DNA of 64,000 bases from Antribacter gilvus (GTDB lineage Bacteria; Actinomycetota; Actinomycetes; Actinomycetales; Cellulomonadaceae). A program made the position numbers and the translations under genes. The notes beneath the pieces were generated by a model. It ran no database searches and was not told the origin of the DNA. It saw only the letters and a program-made list of their open reading frames with translations. Of this stretch, positions 53,658 to 62,637 are shown one piece after another (within the stretch, counting starts at the first letter, position 1; each line of letters starts with the position of its first letter). The stretch covers positions 186,001 to 250,000 of the forward strand of contig NZ_QXTH01000004.1 in assembly GCF_003946865.1 (NCBI RefSeq), in the 5' to 3' direction.

Positions 53658-56181
53658 CCAGATCTCGTCCCTGACGGACGGCCTCATGTGGACCCGGTCC
53701 GGGACCGTGTGGGCCGTCTGGCGTGTGTCCCCCGTCCCGTACGCCTTCCAGCCGGAGGACAAGAAGCACGCGGCGCGACGCCACCACACGGCGCTCTACC
53801 GCGCGCTGCGCGGGGAGTCCTTGCACCTGGGGCTCACCGCTGCCACCGACCCGGCGTCGGTGGTGGAGGCGATGATCGCGGGCGTCGACCTGGAGCAGCA
53901 CCAAGCGTGGGCCGAGGAGTGCGAGGCCACCCTCGACTTCCTGGAGCAGATCGAGATCGGGCGGCGGGTGAACTGGATCGCCGTGCCGCTCGCCAACCCG
54001 GGCGCGTCGGCGGTCATGGAGCCGCTGCAGGCGAGCTGGGCCACGCTCAAGGACGCCCTGATGATGCCGCGGGCCACTCCCTCGAAGCACGCCATCGGCG
54101 TGCGGGCGGCGCAGGCGGAGGCGCTCCGCAAGGAGATGCCGTCGGCGTTCGATCCGCGGCCGGCGTCAGTCGCCGAGATGGCCTGGGTCTTCGGGCACTC
54201 GATGAAGCGGGGCCTCGGCCTCGACACCGCCGTGCCTGTCGACGGGTCGCTGGACGCCGAGCTGCACCTGTCCGGGCCGTCGCTGCTGCCGTCCGCCTTG
54301 GTGGACCCGGCAGGCCAGACCGACTCCGAGCGCAAGATGGGGCCCGTCGCCATCCTCAAGCGCCCGTTCGTCAAGGTGCTGGACCCGACGGACCCGGAAC
54401 GACCCTCGTACCAGACCACGCTCGTGCTGGCCGACACCCCCTCGGGCGGGATCACCTTCCCCGACTGCGAGTGGATCGGGCGGCTCGACGAGAGCGGCGT
54501 GGTCTGCGACTGGGCCATCCGCATGACCGTGCGCTCCCGCGAGGAGGTCACCAGCCGCAACCGGCGGGCCGTGCGCACCCTGAACGACCAGTTCGACCAG
54601 CGCGAGGAGGAGGAGCGGGCCGGCTCGTCGCTCGACGCGACGGCACGCGCGCTCGGCGAGTACCAGGCGGTCATGGACGCCGACGAGCTCGAGGTCGAGG
54701 TCGACGCCACCACCATGTTCGTGGTGGCCGGGCCGACGCCGGAGTCCGTCGTGGACGACGCGCGCTCGCTCACCAAGTACTTCGCGTCCATGCAGTTCGC
54801 GCTCCGCACCGATCCCACCATCCAGGCCACCCTGTTCGAGGCCACGATGCCGGGCACCCCCACACCGCGGGTCGTGCGCGAGTACTCGCAGATCACCACC
54901 GCGCGGTCCTTCGCCGCCGCCGTGCCGTTCGCGACCACCGAGCTGGGCGACCGGACCGGCTCCCTGTTCGCGCTGGAGATCTCCAACGGTGCCTCGCGTC
55001 CCAACCCCGTGTTCGTGGACCTTGCGGGGGCCTCGGACAAGCTGGACGTCGCGCTGGCGATGGGATTTGTCGGGGAACTCGGATCGGGCAAATCGGTCTC
55101 GATGAAGACCGTCGCCATGGACAACGTGGACCGAGGCGCCACCCTCATCGCGGTGGACCACACCGAGATGGGCGAGTGGGGCATCGCCGTGTCCGAGATC
55201 CCCGGGTCGCAGGTGGTGGAGATCTCCGAGGAGGCCACGGTCTCGATGGACCCGCTGCGGATCCTGCCGCTCGCCCAAGCCCCACGTGTGGCGCGCTCGT
55301 TCCTCTCCGTGCTGTTGTCCATCCCCACCAAGTCCGAGCAGAACGTGCTGCTGTCCAAGGTGCTCCACCCGGAGTACATGTGGCGGCACGACATCACGAG
55401 TTTCGGTGCGCTGGGCCGACACCTGAGCACCGACTGCGAGTTCCCGGGCGCCCAGCAGCTCGTCGACGAGATGCGGATCTTCTCCGAGCTTGACTTCGGG
55501 CGCGCCATCTTCGACGACTCCCTGCCTCCGCTCGACCTCGATGCGCCAGCGATCGTGCTGCACACCCACCGGGTCCAGCTTCCGTCCAAGGCCGACATGG
55601 AGCATGGGCACCTGTTCGCGGAGCTCAAGGCCGAGAAGGTGTTCGGCCGAGCCATGTTCGCGCTCATCGCCTCGATCGCTCGCTACCGCTGCTTCGCCGA
55701 CCGGACCAGGCTCGACATCTTCGCCTCCGACGAGGCCTCGAAGTCGATGTCGTCACCCGAGGCGGCGGAGGAGATCGCGACCTTCATCCGGGACGGCCGC
55801 AAGCACAAGGCGGCGATCCTCATGGGTAGCCACGACGCCGAGGAGGACTTCGGCAACGAGGTGGTGCGCGGGCTCATCCCCTTCCGAGTCCTCCTCCGCC
55901 ACCGCGACGCCAACCTGGCGCGCCGTGGCCTGCGCTGGCTGCACGGCCTGCCCCCGGACGCCCCGGTGGACGAGAGCCTCGTCAAGCTCATCACGGACAA
56001 CACGGCCCCCGTCATCGACTCGATCGTCGGCGTGCCGGACGAGCGTCGCGGCGAGTGCCTGCTCCGCGACTTCCAGGCCCGCTACGGCCGGGCCAAGATC
56101 ATGGCGCCGCTCGTACTGACGCGCGCCGACACCGTGAAGACCACCCCGACCAACTCGGCAGGGACGGTGATCGCATCATGA
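53650..56181 (+). CDS. VirB4/TcpF-type conjugation ATPase
   Basis: An 843-residue ATPase. The N-terminal half holds the VirB4-type membrane-binding region. Walker A GELGSGKSVS lies near residues 475-484 and Walker B in LDIFASDEASKSM (about 697-709). The motor core then continues with MGSHDAEEDF and the RHRDANLARRGLRWL C-terminal region. Codons at Walker A (GGA TTT GTC ... GGA TCG GGC AAA) are AT-rich for the gene. VirB4 is the one universal ATPase of type IV secretion systems, which is the main reason for calling this operon a channel. No second VirD4-type ATPase is present. Confidence 0.88.
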   Translation: MLSQISSLTDGLMWTRSGTVWAVWRVSPVPYAFQPEDKKHAARRHHTALYRALRGESLHLGLTAATDPASVVEAMIAGVDLEQHQAWAEECEATLDFLEQIEIGRRVNWIAVPLANPGASAVMEPLQASWATLKDALMMPRATPSKHAIGVRAAQAEALRKEMPSAFDPRPASVAEMAWVFGHSMKRGLGLDTAVPVDGSLDAELHLSGPSLLPSALVDPAGQTDSERKMGPVAILKRPFVKVLDPTDPERPSYQTTLVLADTPSGGITFPDCEWIGRLDESGVVCDWAIRMTVRSREEVTSRNRRAVRTLNDQFDQREEEERAGSSLDATARALGEYQAVMDADELEVEVDATTMFVVAGPTPESVVDDARSLTKYFASMQFALRTDPTIQATLFEATMPGTPTPRVVREYSQITTARSFAAAVPFATTELGDRTGSLFALEISNGASRPNPVFVDLAGASDKLDVALAMGFVGELGSGKSVSMKTVAMDNVDRGATLIAVDHTEMGEWGIAVSEIPGSQVVEISEEATVSMDPLRILPLAQAPRVARSFLSVLLSIPTKSEQNVLLSKVLHPEYMWRHDITSFGALGRHLSTDCEFPGAQQLVDEMRIFSELDFGRAIFDDSLPPLDLDAPAIVLHTHRVQLPSKADMEHGHLFAELKAEKVFGRAMFALIASIARYRCFADRTRLDIFASDEASKSMSSPEAAEEIATFIRDGRKHKAAILMGSHDAEEDFGNEVVRGLIPFRVLLRHRDANLARRGLRWLHGLPPDAPVDESLVKLITDNTAPVIDSIVGVPDERRGECLLRDFQARYGRAKIMAPLVLTRADTVKTTPTNSAGTVIAS

Positions 56182-58079
56182 ACCAGGGCGGCGTGCGCCT
56201 CGAGGACGCGGGCACCTCGGGCATCGATCTCACCGACACCCACGGGGTGTCCGTCTGGGACTTCACCCTCCAGTTCGACACGGGCAGCGGGTTCTTCGCC
56301 CTGCCCGACGTGACCGCCGAGATCTACGGCACCCTCACCCGGCTCTTCTGGGGCTGGTACCAGAACATCGTCTCGGTCCAGGTGTGGGTGCTCGACTGGG
56401 TGCTCGGCATGGACTGGCTCAACTTCATCCTGGCGCCGCTCGCCGGCATCTCGATGATCGTCCAGTCGATGGTGGCCCAGATCGGCATCCTCAGCCTCAC
56501 GCTGATCATCCTGGCGTTCGTGGTGGGCTACTGGCTGCTGAAAGGCAGGTACGCCGGGGGCTTCATGGAGCTCCTGATCGGCTGCGTCATCGCCGCTCTC
56601 GCGACGGGCTTCCTCGCCAACCCCATGGCGACCATCGCCGGTCCCAACGGCGTGATCATGCAGTCCCGCGACGCGGGCATGGACATCGCGACGGGCTTCG
56701 CGACGGATGGCGCGTCGTTCCGGGAGAACGCCGACGCGATCCGCTCCGGCCTCAAGGGGCAGCTCGTCGACACGCTGGTGCGCACACCGCACCAGATCCT
56801 CAACTACGGCGCGGTCATCGACGGCACCTCCTGCGAGGGCGTCTACACGCAGAACGTGGGCAAGGACAACGCCGCCGAGACGATCGGCGGGTGCAACCCG
56901 CAGTACGCGGAGGCCGCGTCGGCGATCACCGAGGGCACAGTCATCGCCTCGATCAGCCTGCTCAGCAGCGCCTTCGTGTTCCTGCTGCTCTCCGTCGTGA
57001 TCGTGGGCGGCACCATCTTCGCGGTGCTGCTGCTCGGCTGGTCCGCCATCAAGCTGCTGTGGCAGCTCCCCGTCGGCGTGGTCTCCAGCGACACCCGTGG
57101 GTCGCTGTTCAAGACCTTCGCGAGCGTGGGCCTCGGCTGCTTCCTCGTCGCGATCGCGACGGTGTTCCTCGTCGCGTGGATGAAGATGCTGCTCGGCTTC
57201 TACGGAGCCACCAACGGCCTCCCGTTCCTGGTGCGCCTCTACCTCTTCAACACGGTGGTCATCGCCGGGGCCGTGGGCTACGTCGTGGCAGGCGCGAGCG
57301 TCCGCAAGGGTCTGAAGACCATCGCCGAGCGCCTCGCCGCCATGGGACCCAACCCGTCCAAGGTCCCGCCGCCCGCGAAGATCAACTGGGAGGCCCCGGA
57401 GAAGTGGGGCAAGAACTACGACAAGGTGAAGGGCTACCTGGGCGTCGGCCTCGGCCCCAAGCCGGTCGCGGAGGCGGCCACGTCCGCCGCCGGTGGCGCC
57501 GCAGCCTCCAACGCCATGGAGGCGATCGACGCCGCGCCCCGGACCATGCAGGACGCCGCGGGCCGGGCGGTGGGTGCGGCCGCTCGCGGGGTTGGGTCCG
57601 GCTCAGCCGGGTCCGGCTCAGGAGCGCTCGGCTCAGCCGGGCCGACGGCGGAGCTGCCCCGGGTCGGCGCCCTCGACGGCACGCCGGCGTCTCTCACGGC
57701 CGGTGCAGCGTTCGCGTCCGGTCCCACCATCGCAGCGCCACCGTCGCCCCGTGCGAGCGACCGCATCTCGCAGCGGCTGGGCCGCGCGGCGCGCACCGCG
57801 GGCAACGTCGCGATCGACGTGGCCGCCGGCACCGCCACCGGTGGCACGTCGGCCGCGGTGACGGGCTCGCGGGCGCTGGCGAACACGCGCCGGGTGGCGC
57901 GCGCAGCGAAGACCGTGCGTGACGCCGGCCGCATCGCCGGCATGGACCGCCAGACCCGCACAGGCTCGAGGGTGCGGGCCGAGCTCGACGCCGCGCTGCG
58001 CGAGGGCGGCGCCGTGGTCCACGGCGCCGACGCGGAGCGTCAGCTCCGGCGCCAGCAGGCACGGGAGTACCGGCGGTGA
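56178..58079 (+). CDS. VirB6/TrbL-like polytopic channel protein
   Basis: A 633-residue protein with about seven hydrophobic segments between residues 45 and 385, including a Cys-containing extracellular loop (DGTSCEGVY...IGGCNPQY). A 240-residue Ala/Gly/Ser/Arg-rich cytoplasmic tail follows. This is the VirB6/TrbL arrangement and fits its place after virB4. Start and stop overlap neighbours (ATGA, GTGA). The tail contains short GSGSAGSGSG repeats. Confidence 0.8.
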   Translation: MNQGGVRLEDAGTSGIDLTDTHGVSVWDFTLQFDTGSGFFALPDVTAEIYGTLTRLFWGWYQNIVSVQVWVLDWVLGMDWLNFILAPLAGISMIVQSMVAQIGILSLTLIILAFVVGYWLLKGRYAGGFMELLIGCVIAALATGFLANPMATIAGPNGVIMQSRDAGMDIATGFATDGASFRENADAIRSGLKGQLVDTLVRTPHQILNYGAVIDGTSCEGVYTQNVGKDNAAETIGGCNPQYAEAASAITEGTVIASISLLSSAFVFLLLSVVIVGGTIFAVLLLGWSAIKLLWQLPVGVVSSDTRGSLFKTFASVGLGCFLVAIATVFLVAWMKMLLGFYGATNGLPFLVRLYLFNTVVIAGAVGYVVAGASVRKGLKTIAERLAAMGPNPSKVPPPAKINWEAPEKWGKNYDKVKGYLGVGLGPKPVAEAATSAAGGAAASNAMEAIDAAPRTMQDAAGRAVGAAARGVGSGSAGSGSGALGSAGPTAELPRVGALDGTPASLTAGAAFASGPTIAAPPSPRASDRISQRLGRAARTAGNVAIDVAAGTATGGTSAAVTGSRALANTRRVARAAKTVRDAGRIAGMDRQTRTGSRVRAELDAALREGGAVVHGADAERQLRRQQAREYRR

Positions 58080-58714
58080 GGCGGGCGGTCCTGGTGACGC
58101 TCGGCGTCGTCGCGCTCGCTGTCTTCGCCTGGATCGGCTGGCCACGGGACGCCGCCCCTGCCGCGGTGGAGCCGACCGGTCAGGCGAGCGTCGGCGGTCC
58201 GCTCGTCCAGCCGCAGGTCGGCGAGCCGACCGACGACGACGTCGACCCGGACGGGGATGCCGGGATCGGCGCGGGCGACCCCGCACCGACCGTCACGTCC
58301 GAGCCGGACTTCGACGCGACGGCGCCGGCCGCGGCCGCCCCTGCCGGGTGGGACGACGCCGTCCGCGCCGCCGCCCGGGAGTCGGCCCGGTCCGCGGTGG
58401 CCGCTTTCGCGGACGCGGAGCAGCCGCCCGAGGAGTGGTGGGCGGGCCTGTCACCTCTGCTCACCCCGCAGGCCCGGCCCGTCTACCAGGACGTGGACCC
58501 GCGCCTCGTGCCGGTGCGAGCCGTGACCGGCGAGCCCACGGTGGTGGACGAGTCGTCGACGCTCCTCACCGAGGTGACGGTGCCCACCGACGTGGGCGAG
58601 TACACGGTGCTCCTCGCGCGCGCCGACGGCGCCTCGCCCTGGCTGGCCGAGCAGATCCGGCCGCCGGAGTCAGGGGCAGCGGGCGCGGCGAGCGCAGGCG
58701 CGGAGGGTCCGTGA
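58076..58714 (+). CDS. Membrane-anchored accessory protein of the secretion operon
   Basis: A 212-residue protein with one N-terminal helix (residues about 4-21), an acidic Asp/Pro/Thr linker and an exported domain of about 110 residues (WDDAVRAAARESARSAVAAFAD...WWAGLSPLLTPQARPVYQDVDP). This has the shape of a compact NTF2-like fold. It starts at a GTG overlapping the VirB6-like stop. Its small exported domain parallels TcpC, so it may be a second scaffold subunit; this is inference. Confidence 0.7.
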   Translation: MRRAVLVTLGVVALAVFAWIGWPRDAAPAAVEPTGQASVGGPLVQPQVGEPTDDDVDPDGDAGIGAGDPAPTVTSEPDFDATAPAAAAPAGWDDAVRAAARESARSAVAAFADAEQPPEEWWAGLSPLLTPQARPVYQDVDPRLVPVRAVTGEPTVVDESSTLLTEVTVPTDVGEYTVLLARADGASPWLAEQIRPPESGAAGAASAGAEGP

Positions 58715-59919
58715 GGCCCGCCCGCCCGCCGGAGAAGCCGTCGCGGCGCGGGCTGACGATCCTCCTGGCGCTGATCGGCGCGGTGCTGATCGGCATCCCG
58801 GCCATGATCGTGGGTGTGGTGGTGCTGGTGGGCGGCGCCGTGGTGTCGAGCCAGAGCAGCGGCGGTGCGATGTGCCAGGGCGGCACGTCGGTGGTGCCGG
58901 CCGGCAACCTGCCGGAGTCGGCTGCGGGGTTCTCGGGTGAGCAGCTGCAGAACGCGGCCGTGATCCTCCGGGTGGGTCAGGAGCGCGGCGTCCCTGCCCG
59001 GGCGCAAGCCATCGCGGTGATGACGGCGATCGGCGAGTCGGGGCTGCGCAACCTCACCTACGGCGACGACGTCCACGGGGTGCGGAACCCGGACGGTTCG
59101 CTGACCAGCTCGATCGGCATGTTCCAGGAGCAGAAGTGGTTCGGGTCCGTCGAGTCGCGGCTCGACCCGGTGCAGTCGTCCGGCCGGTTCTACGACCGGC
59201 TGCTGGCGGTGGCCGGGTGGCAGGCCCTCGAGCCCACGGTCGCGGCGCACAAGGCCCAGCGGAACGCGGACCCGTACCACTACGCCAAGTACTGGGACCA
59301 GGCCGTCACGCTCGTGTCGACGCTGAGCGGTGCGCCGGCCGAGGAGCTCCAGGCGCTGGCCGCCTCCGCGGCCGCCCCGTGCCTCACCGGTTCCGTCGGC
59401 AACGCCGCCATCAGCGCGGGCGGCTGGGCCAATCCTGCCGTGGGGCGGAAGGCGAGCGGCTACGGTCCCCGGCACACGGGGATCGCCGGCGCCTCGACGT
59501 ACCACCTGGGGCAGGACATCGCTGCGAGCTGCGGCACCCCGGTCTACGCCGCGGCGGCCGGGCGCGTGGTGCTCTCGGGGGGCACCGGGTGGGGCACGGG
59601 CAACACGATCCGGATCGAGCACGGTCTCGGCCTCGACACCACGTACGGTCACCTGCTGACCGGCACGCTGACCGTCCGGACCGGTGAGATCGTCCGGGCG
59701 GGCCAGCAGATCGCGTCCATGGGCGGCGACCGGCGCATCGACCCGGCGGGCGCGGGAACGTCGTCGGGCTGCCACCTGCACTACGAGGTGCGGATGAACG
59801 GCGCCGCGATGGACCCCGAGCCCTTCATGCTCCAGCAGGGGGTCTCGCTCGGGAGCGCCGTGGCGGCGACCGAGCCGGTGGACGGGACGCCCGAGCCCGC
59901 GGAGGCCGCGGGGCCCTGA
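58711..59919 (+). CDS. Bifunctional cell-wall hydrolase (lysozyme-like plus M23 peptidase)
   Basis: A 402-residue protein: an N-terminal helix (about 15-45), a transglycosylase-like region (about 70-195, AVMTAIGESGLRN with a likely catalytic Glu), and a C-terminal M23 LytM-type peptidase. The zinc ligands His265 and Asp269 (HLGQD) and the HLHYE motif (His355, His357) are intact. VirB1-like wall hydrolases with two activities are typical of Gram-positive conjugation channels and open the peptidoglycan. The GTG start overlaps the preceding gene (GTGA). It is the last gene of the operon. Confidence 0.9.
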   Translation: MRPARPPEKPSRRGLTILLALIGAVLIGIPAMIVGVVVLVGGAVVSSQSSGGAMCQGGTSVVPAGNLPESAAGFSGEQLQNAAVILRVGQERGVPARAQAIAVMTAIGESGLRNLTYGDDVHGVRNPDGSLTSSIGMFQEQKWFGSVESRLDPVQSSGRFYDRLLAVAGWQALEPTVAAHKAQRNADPYHYAKYWDQAVTLVSTLSGAPAEELQALAASAAAPCLTGSVGNAAISAGGWANPAVGRKASGYGPRHTGIAGASTYHLGQDIAASCGTPVYAAAAGRVVLSGGTGWGTGNTIRIEHGLGLDTTYGHLLTGTLTVRTGEIVRAGQQIASMGGDRRIDPAGAGTSSGCHLHYEVRMNGAAMDPEPFMLQQGVSLGSAVAATEPVDGTPEPAEAAGP

Positions 59920-59923
59920 CCGA

Positions 59924-59957
59924 TGATTTCTGCCGTCGGCAGACGTCTACGAAATCA
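59924..59957 (+). terminator. Putative terminator of the secretion operon
   Basis: TGATTTC (59924-59930) and GAAATCA (59951-59957) are complementary and enclose a second small hairpin, CTGCCG-T-CGGCAG. The structure lies 5 nt after the operon's last stop codon. Confidence 0.45.
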
Positions 59958-60072
59958 GGTCGCGACGGCACCCTGGAATAACGCACGCTGGTTCTGCGTC
60001 TTGTTGACGTAGGTCGTGTGCAGTGTCGCTCGCGTCGCACCATCGTCAGAGCTGAGGGGACCGAGTACCACC

Positions 60073-61560
60073 ATGACCGTACAGATCGAGGCCACACATC
60101 CGCCTGCGGCCGAGGCCCCCGTCCCCGACCGCCTCCCGCGGGAGCACTTCAAGGTCATCGCGCTCCTGCTCGCGTCCGCCTTCGTGGTGATCCTCAACGA
60201 GACCACCATGGGCGTCGCGCTCCCGCCGATCATGGCCGACCTCGGTATTACGGCGCCCACAGGCCAGTGGCTCACCACCGCGTTCATGCTGACGATGGCC
60301 GTGATCATCCCGGCGACGGGCTGGCTCATCAACCGCGTCGGCACACGCAACGCCTACCTGATCGCGATGACGCTCTTCAGCGCGGGCACGGCGCTCGCCT
60401 TCCTCGCGCCCGGCTTCGCCGTCCTCGTGACCGGCCGCGTGGTCCAGGCCACCGGCACCGCGATCATGATGCCGCTGCTCATGACCACGATCATGACGAT
60501 CGTGCCGCAGCACATGCGCGGCCGGGTGATGGGCAACATCACCCTCGTGATCGCCGCGGCGCCCGCGCTCGGTCCCACGCTGTCGGGCGCCGTCGTCGGC
60601 CCGCTGGGCTGGCGAGGCGTCTTCGCCGTGGTGCTGCCCATCTCCCTGCTCGCCCTGGGCGCCGGCGCCCTGTGGGTGCGCGACGTCGTGGACCGCGAGA
60701 ACCACCGCCTCGACCCCGTGTCGCCGTTCCTTGCGCTCATCGCGTTCGGCGGGCTCGTCTGGGGCCTCTCCGGTCTGGGCGAGGCGGCGAACGGCGAGCA
60801 GCCGGTGCACCCGGTGATCCCGCTCGTGCTCGGCGTGGCGTTCCTCGGCCTGTTCGTGTGGCGTCAGCTGGTGCTCCAGCGCACCGACGACGCGCTGCTC
60901 GACCTGCGGGTGTTCCGCGCCCACGGGTTCCGCACGGGCGTGTCCATCATGTCCGTCTCGATGATCGCGATGTTCGGCACGTTGATCCTGCTGCCGCTGC
61001 TGCTGCAGGACGCGCTCGGTCTCGACCCGCTCTGGTCCGGCCTGATCCTGCTGCCGGGCGGTCTGGCGATGGGTCTCCTCGGCCCGGTCGTCGGCCGGCT
61101 CTACGACCGCGTCGGTCCCCGGCCGCTCGTGGTCCCGGGGGTCGCGGCGGTCGGCGTGGCGGTCGGCCTGCTCGCCCTGGTGGGTCCGGGCACGTCGCCG
61201 TTCTTCGTGCTGGGCGCGCACGTGCTGCTCAGCCTCGGCCTGTCGGCGGTGTTCACGCCGCTGTTCACCACGTCGCTCGACTCCCTCGAGCCGCACCTGT
61301 ACTCGCACGGGTCCGCGACGATCACCACCGCCCAGCAGGTCTTCGGCGCGGCGGGCACGGCGCTCTTCGTCGCACTGATGACCCTCCGGTCGGCGTCCCT
61401 GACCGACGGTGGGGCGTCGCACGCCGTGGCCATGACCGGCGGCACCCGGCTGGCGTTCGCCGTCGGCGCCGTCGTCATGATCGGCGCGGTGTACCTCGCG
61501 TTCCAGCTGAGGCGGCCCGTGGCCGTCGCCGGCGAGCGTCCGGCGGGCGCCGGTCACTGA
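60073..61560 (+). CDS. DHA2-family MFS drug exporter
   Basis: A 495-residue transporter with 13-14 hydrophobic segments, the length typical of the DHA2 (14-helix) drug:proton antiporters. ETTMGVALPPIMADLG in helix 1 and GWLINRVGTRNAY in loop 2-3 are family motifs, and motif C (ALGPTLSGAVVG) marks an exporter. The substrate is unknown. The ATG at 60073 gives MTVQIEATH. No adjacent regulator is seen. It converges on prs. Confidence 0.9.
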   Translation: MTVQIEATHPPAAEAPVPDRLPREHFKVIALLLASAFVVILNETTMGVALPPIMADLGITAPTGQWLTTAFMLTMAVIIPATGWLINRVGTRNAYLIAMTLFSAGTALAFLAPGFAVLVTGRVVQATGTAIMMPLLMTTIMTIVPQHMRGRVMGNITLVIAAAPALGPTLSGAVVGPLGWRGVFAVVLPISLLALGAGALWVRDVVDRENHRLDPVSPFLALIAFGGLVWGLSGLGEAANGEQPVHPVIPLVLGVAFLGLFVWRQLVLQRTDDALLDLRVFRAHGFRTGVSIMSVSMIAMFGTLILLPLLLQDALGLDPLWSGLILLPGGLAMGLLGPVVGRLYDRVGPRPLVVPGVAAVGVAVGLLALVGPGTSPFFVLGAHVLLSLGLSAVFTPLFTTSLDSLEPHLYSHGSATITTAQQVFGAAGTALFVALMTLRSASLTDGGASHAVAMTGGTRLAFAVGAVVMIGAVYLAFQLRRPVAVAGERPAGAGH

Positions 61561-61570
61561 GCGCAGACAC

Positions 61571-61617
61571 GAACGCCGAGGTGGCTGAGTCCGTCCGGAC
61601 TCACTACCTCGGCGTTC
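61571..61617. repeat. Palindromic element, family copy 2 (bidirectional terminator position)
   Basis: The left arm GAACGCCGAGGTGGCTGAGTCCG (61571-61593, split here only as GAACGCCGAGGT + GGCTGAGTCCG) pairs with 61596-61617 with a 1-nt bulge. It shares the CCGAG(A/G)TAGT core with the 2.75 and 62.6 kb palindromes. It fills the gap between the convergent MFS and prs stops. Confidence 0.75.
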
Positions 61618-61629
61618 GGCGTTTACGGG

Positions 61630-62580
61630 TCAGACGTGCGCCGGGTCGAACAGCGCGCTGACCGACTCGCCGCTGTGGATACGGCGCACCGCCTCGGCGA
61701 ACGCGGGCGCAACGCTCAGGACCACGAGCTTGTCGTGGGCCATGAGCTGCGTCGACGGCACGGTGTTCGTCGTGACGATCTCGACCACGTCGGGGTCGGC
61801 GGCGATGCGGCGCACCGCCTCGTTCGCGAAGATGCCGTGCGTGCAGGCGATGCGGATCGAGCGGGCGCCGTGCTCCCGGAGCAGGTCCAGGATGGCGATG
61901 ATCGTGGAGCCGTTCGCGATCTCGTCGTCGAGCACGATGATGTCGCGGCCGCCCACGTCGCCGATCAGGGACGTGATCTCCACGCGGTTCCCGTCGAAGC
62001 GCTCCTTGGCCGCCGCCGCGACCGGCACACCGAGCATCTTCGCGAACGCGCTCGCGCTCTTGGCATTACCGAGATCCGGGCTCACCACGGTGGTCTTCGA
62101 CAGGTCGCTCGGAGCGAAGTAGTTCGCGATCTCGCGGAGCGCGTTGAGCTGGTCCGTCGGGACGCGGAAGAACGCGTGCACCTGCGGCGCGTGCAGGGTC
62201 ATGGTGAGCACGCGGTTCACACCCGCCGTCTCGAGCAGGTCGGCGACCAGGCGCCCGCCCACGGAGATGCGCGCGGCGTCCTTCTTGTCGGACCTCGCGT
62301 AGGCGAAGTGCGGCATGACAGCCGTGATCCGAGCGGCCGACGCGCCCTTGGCCGCGTCGATCATCAGCAGGAGCTCCATGAGGTTCTCCTGCGTAGGCGT
62401 CACGATGGGCTGCACCAGATAGACGTCCCGCTCCCGGCAGTTCTCCAGGAGCTGGACCTGGAGACAGTCGTTCGCGAAGCGTTGGATCTTGATGGGGCTC
62501 AGGGGCACGCCGAGATCCGCACACATCTCCTGTGCGAATCGCTGACCGCCGGTTCCAGCAAAGACGCGGACCTCCGCCAT
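61630..62580 (-). CDS. prs: Ribose-phosphate pyrophosphokinase (divergent PRPP synthetase)
   Basis: A 316-residue protein that transfers pyrophosphate from ATP to ribose-5-phosphate, giving PRPP for nucleotide, His and Trp synthesis. The N-terminal half (FAGTGGQRFAQEMCADLG), the catalytic loop (AKERFDGNRVE) and the PRPP-binding loop (IIVLDDEIANGST) are recognisable. The PRPP loop is unusual: DDEIANGST instead of the common DDxxDTGGT. The His-Tyr-rich YARSDKKD active-site segment is kept. It may be a second, divergent Prs and not the main housekeeping enzyme. The ATG at 62580 is the only sensible start. Confidence 0.88.
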   Translation of the reverse strand: MAEVRVFAGTGGQRFAQEMCADLGVPLSPIKIQRFANDCLQVQLLENCRERDVYLVQPIVTPTQENLMELLLMIDAAKGASAARITAVMPHFAYARSDKKDAARISVGGRLVADLLETAGVNRVLTMTLHAPQVHAFFRVPTDQLNALREIANYFAPSDLSKTTVVSPDLGNAKSASAFAKMLGVPVAAAAKERFDGNRVEITSLIGDVGGRDIIVLDDEIANGSTIIAILDLLREHGARSIRIACTHGIFANEAVRRIAADPDVVEIVTTNTVPSTQLMAHDKLVVLSVAPAFAEAVRRIHSGESVSALFDPAHV

Positions 62581-62637
62581 GCCCGGATTCTACGGGTCCT
62601 AGCGGCGGCGCGCCCGGCCAGGACGCGCGGCGGGCTG

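Noticed and set aside
53796-55667. A 623-codon minus-strand open frame opposite the VirB4-like gene, and a similar 500-codon frame at 60046-61557
   Set aside because: Both are shadows of GC3-rich plus-strand genes with convincing motifs; the antisense products are Ser/Arg/His-rich without structure.
51189-59919. The secretion-like operon considered as an integrative conjugative element
   Set aside because: No integrase, relaxase, coupling protein, origin-like region or flanking direct repeats are visible, and codon use matches the surrounding genes.
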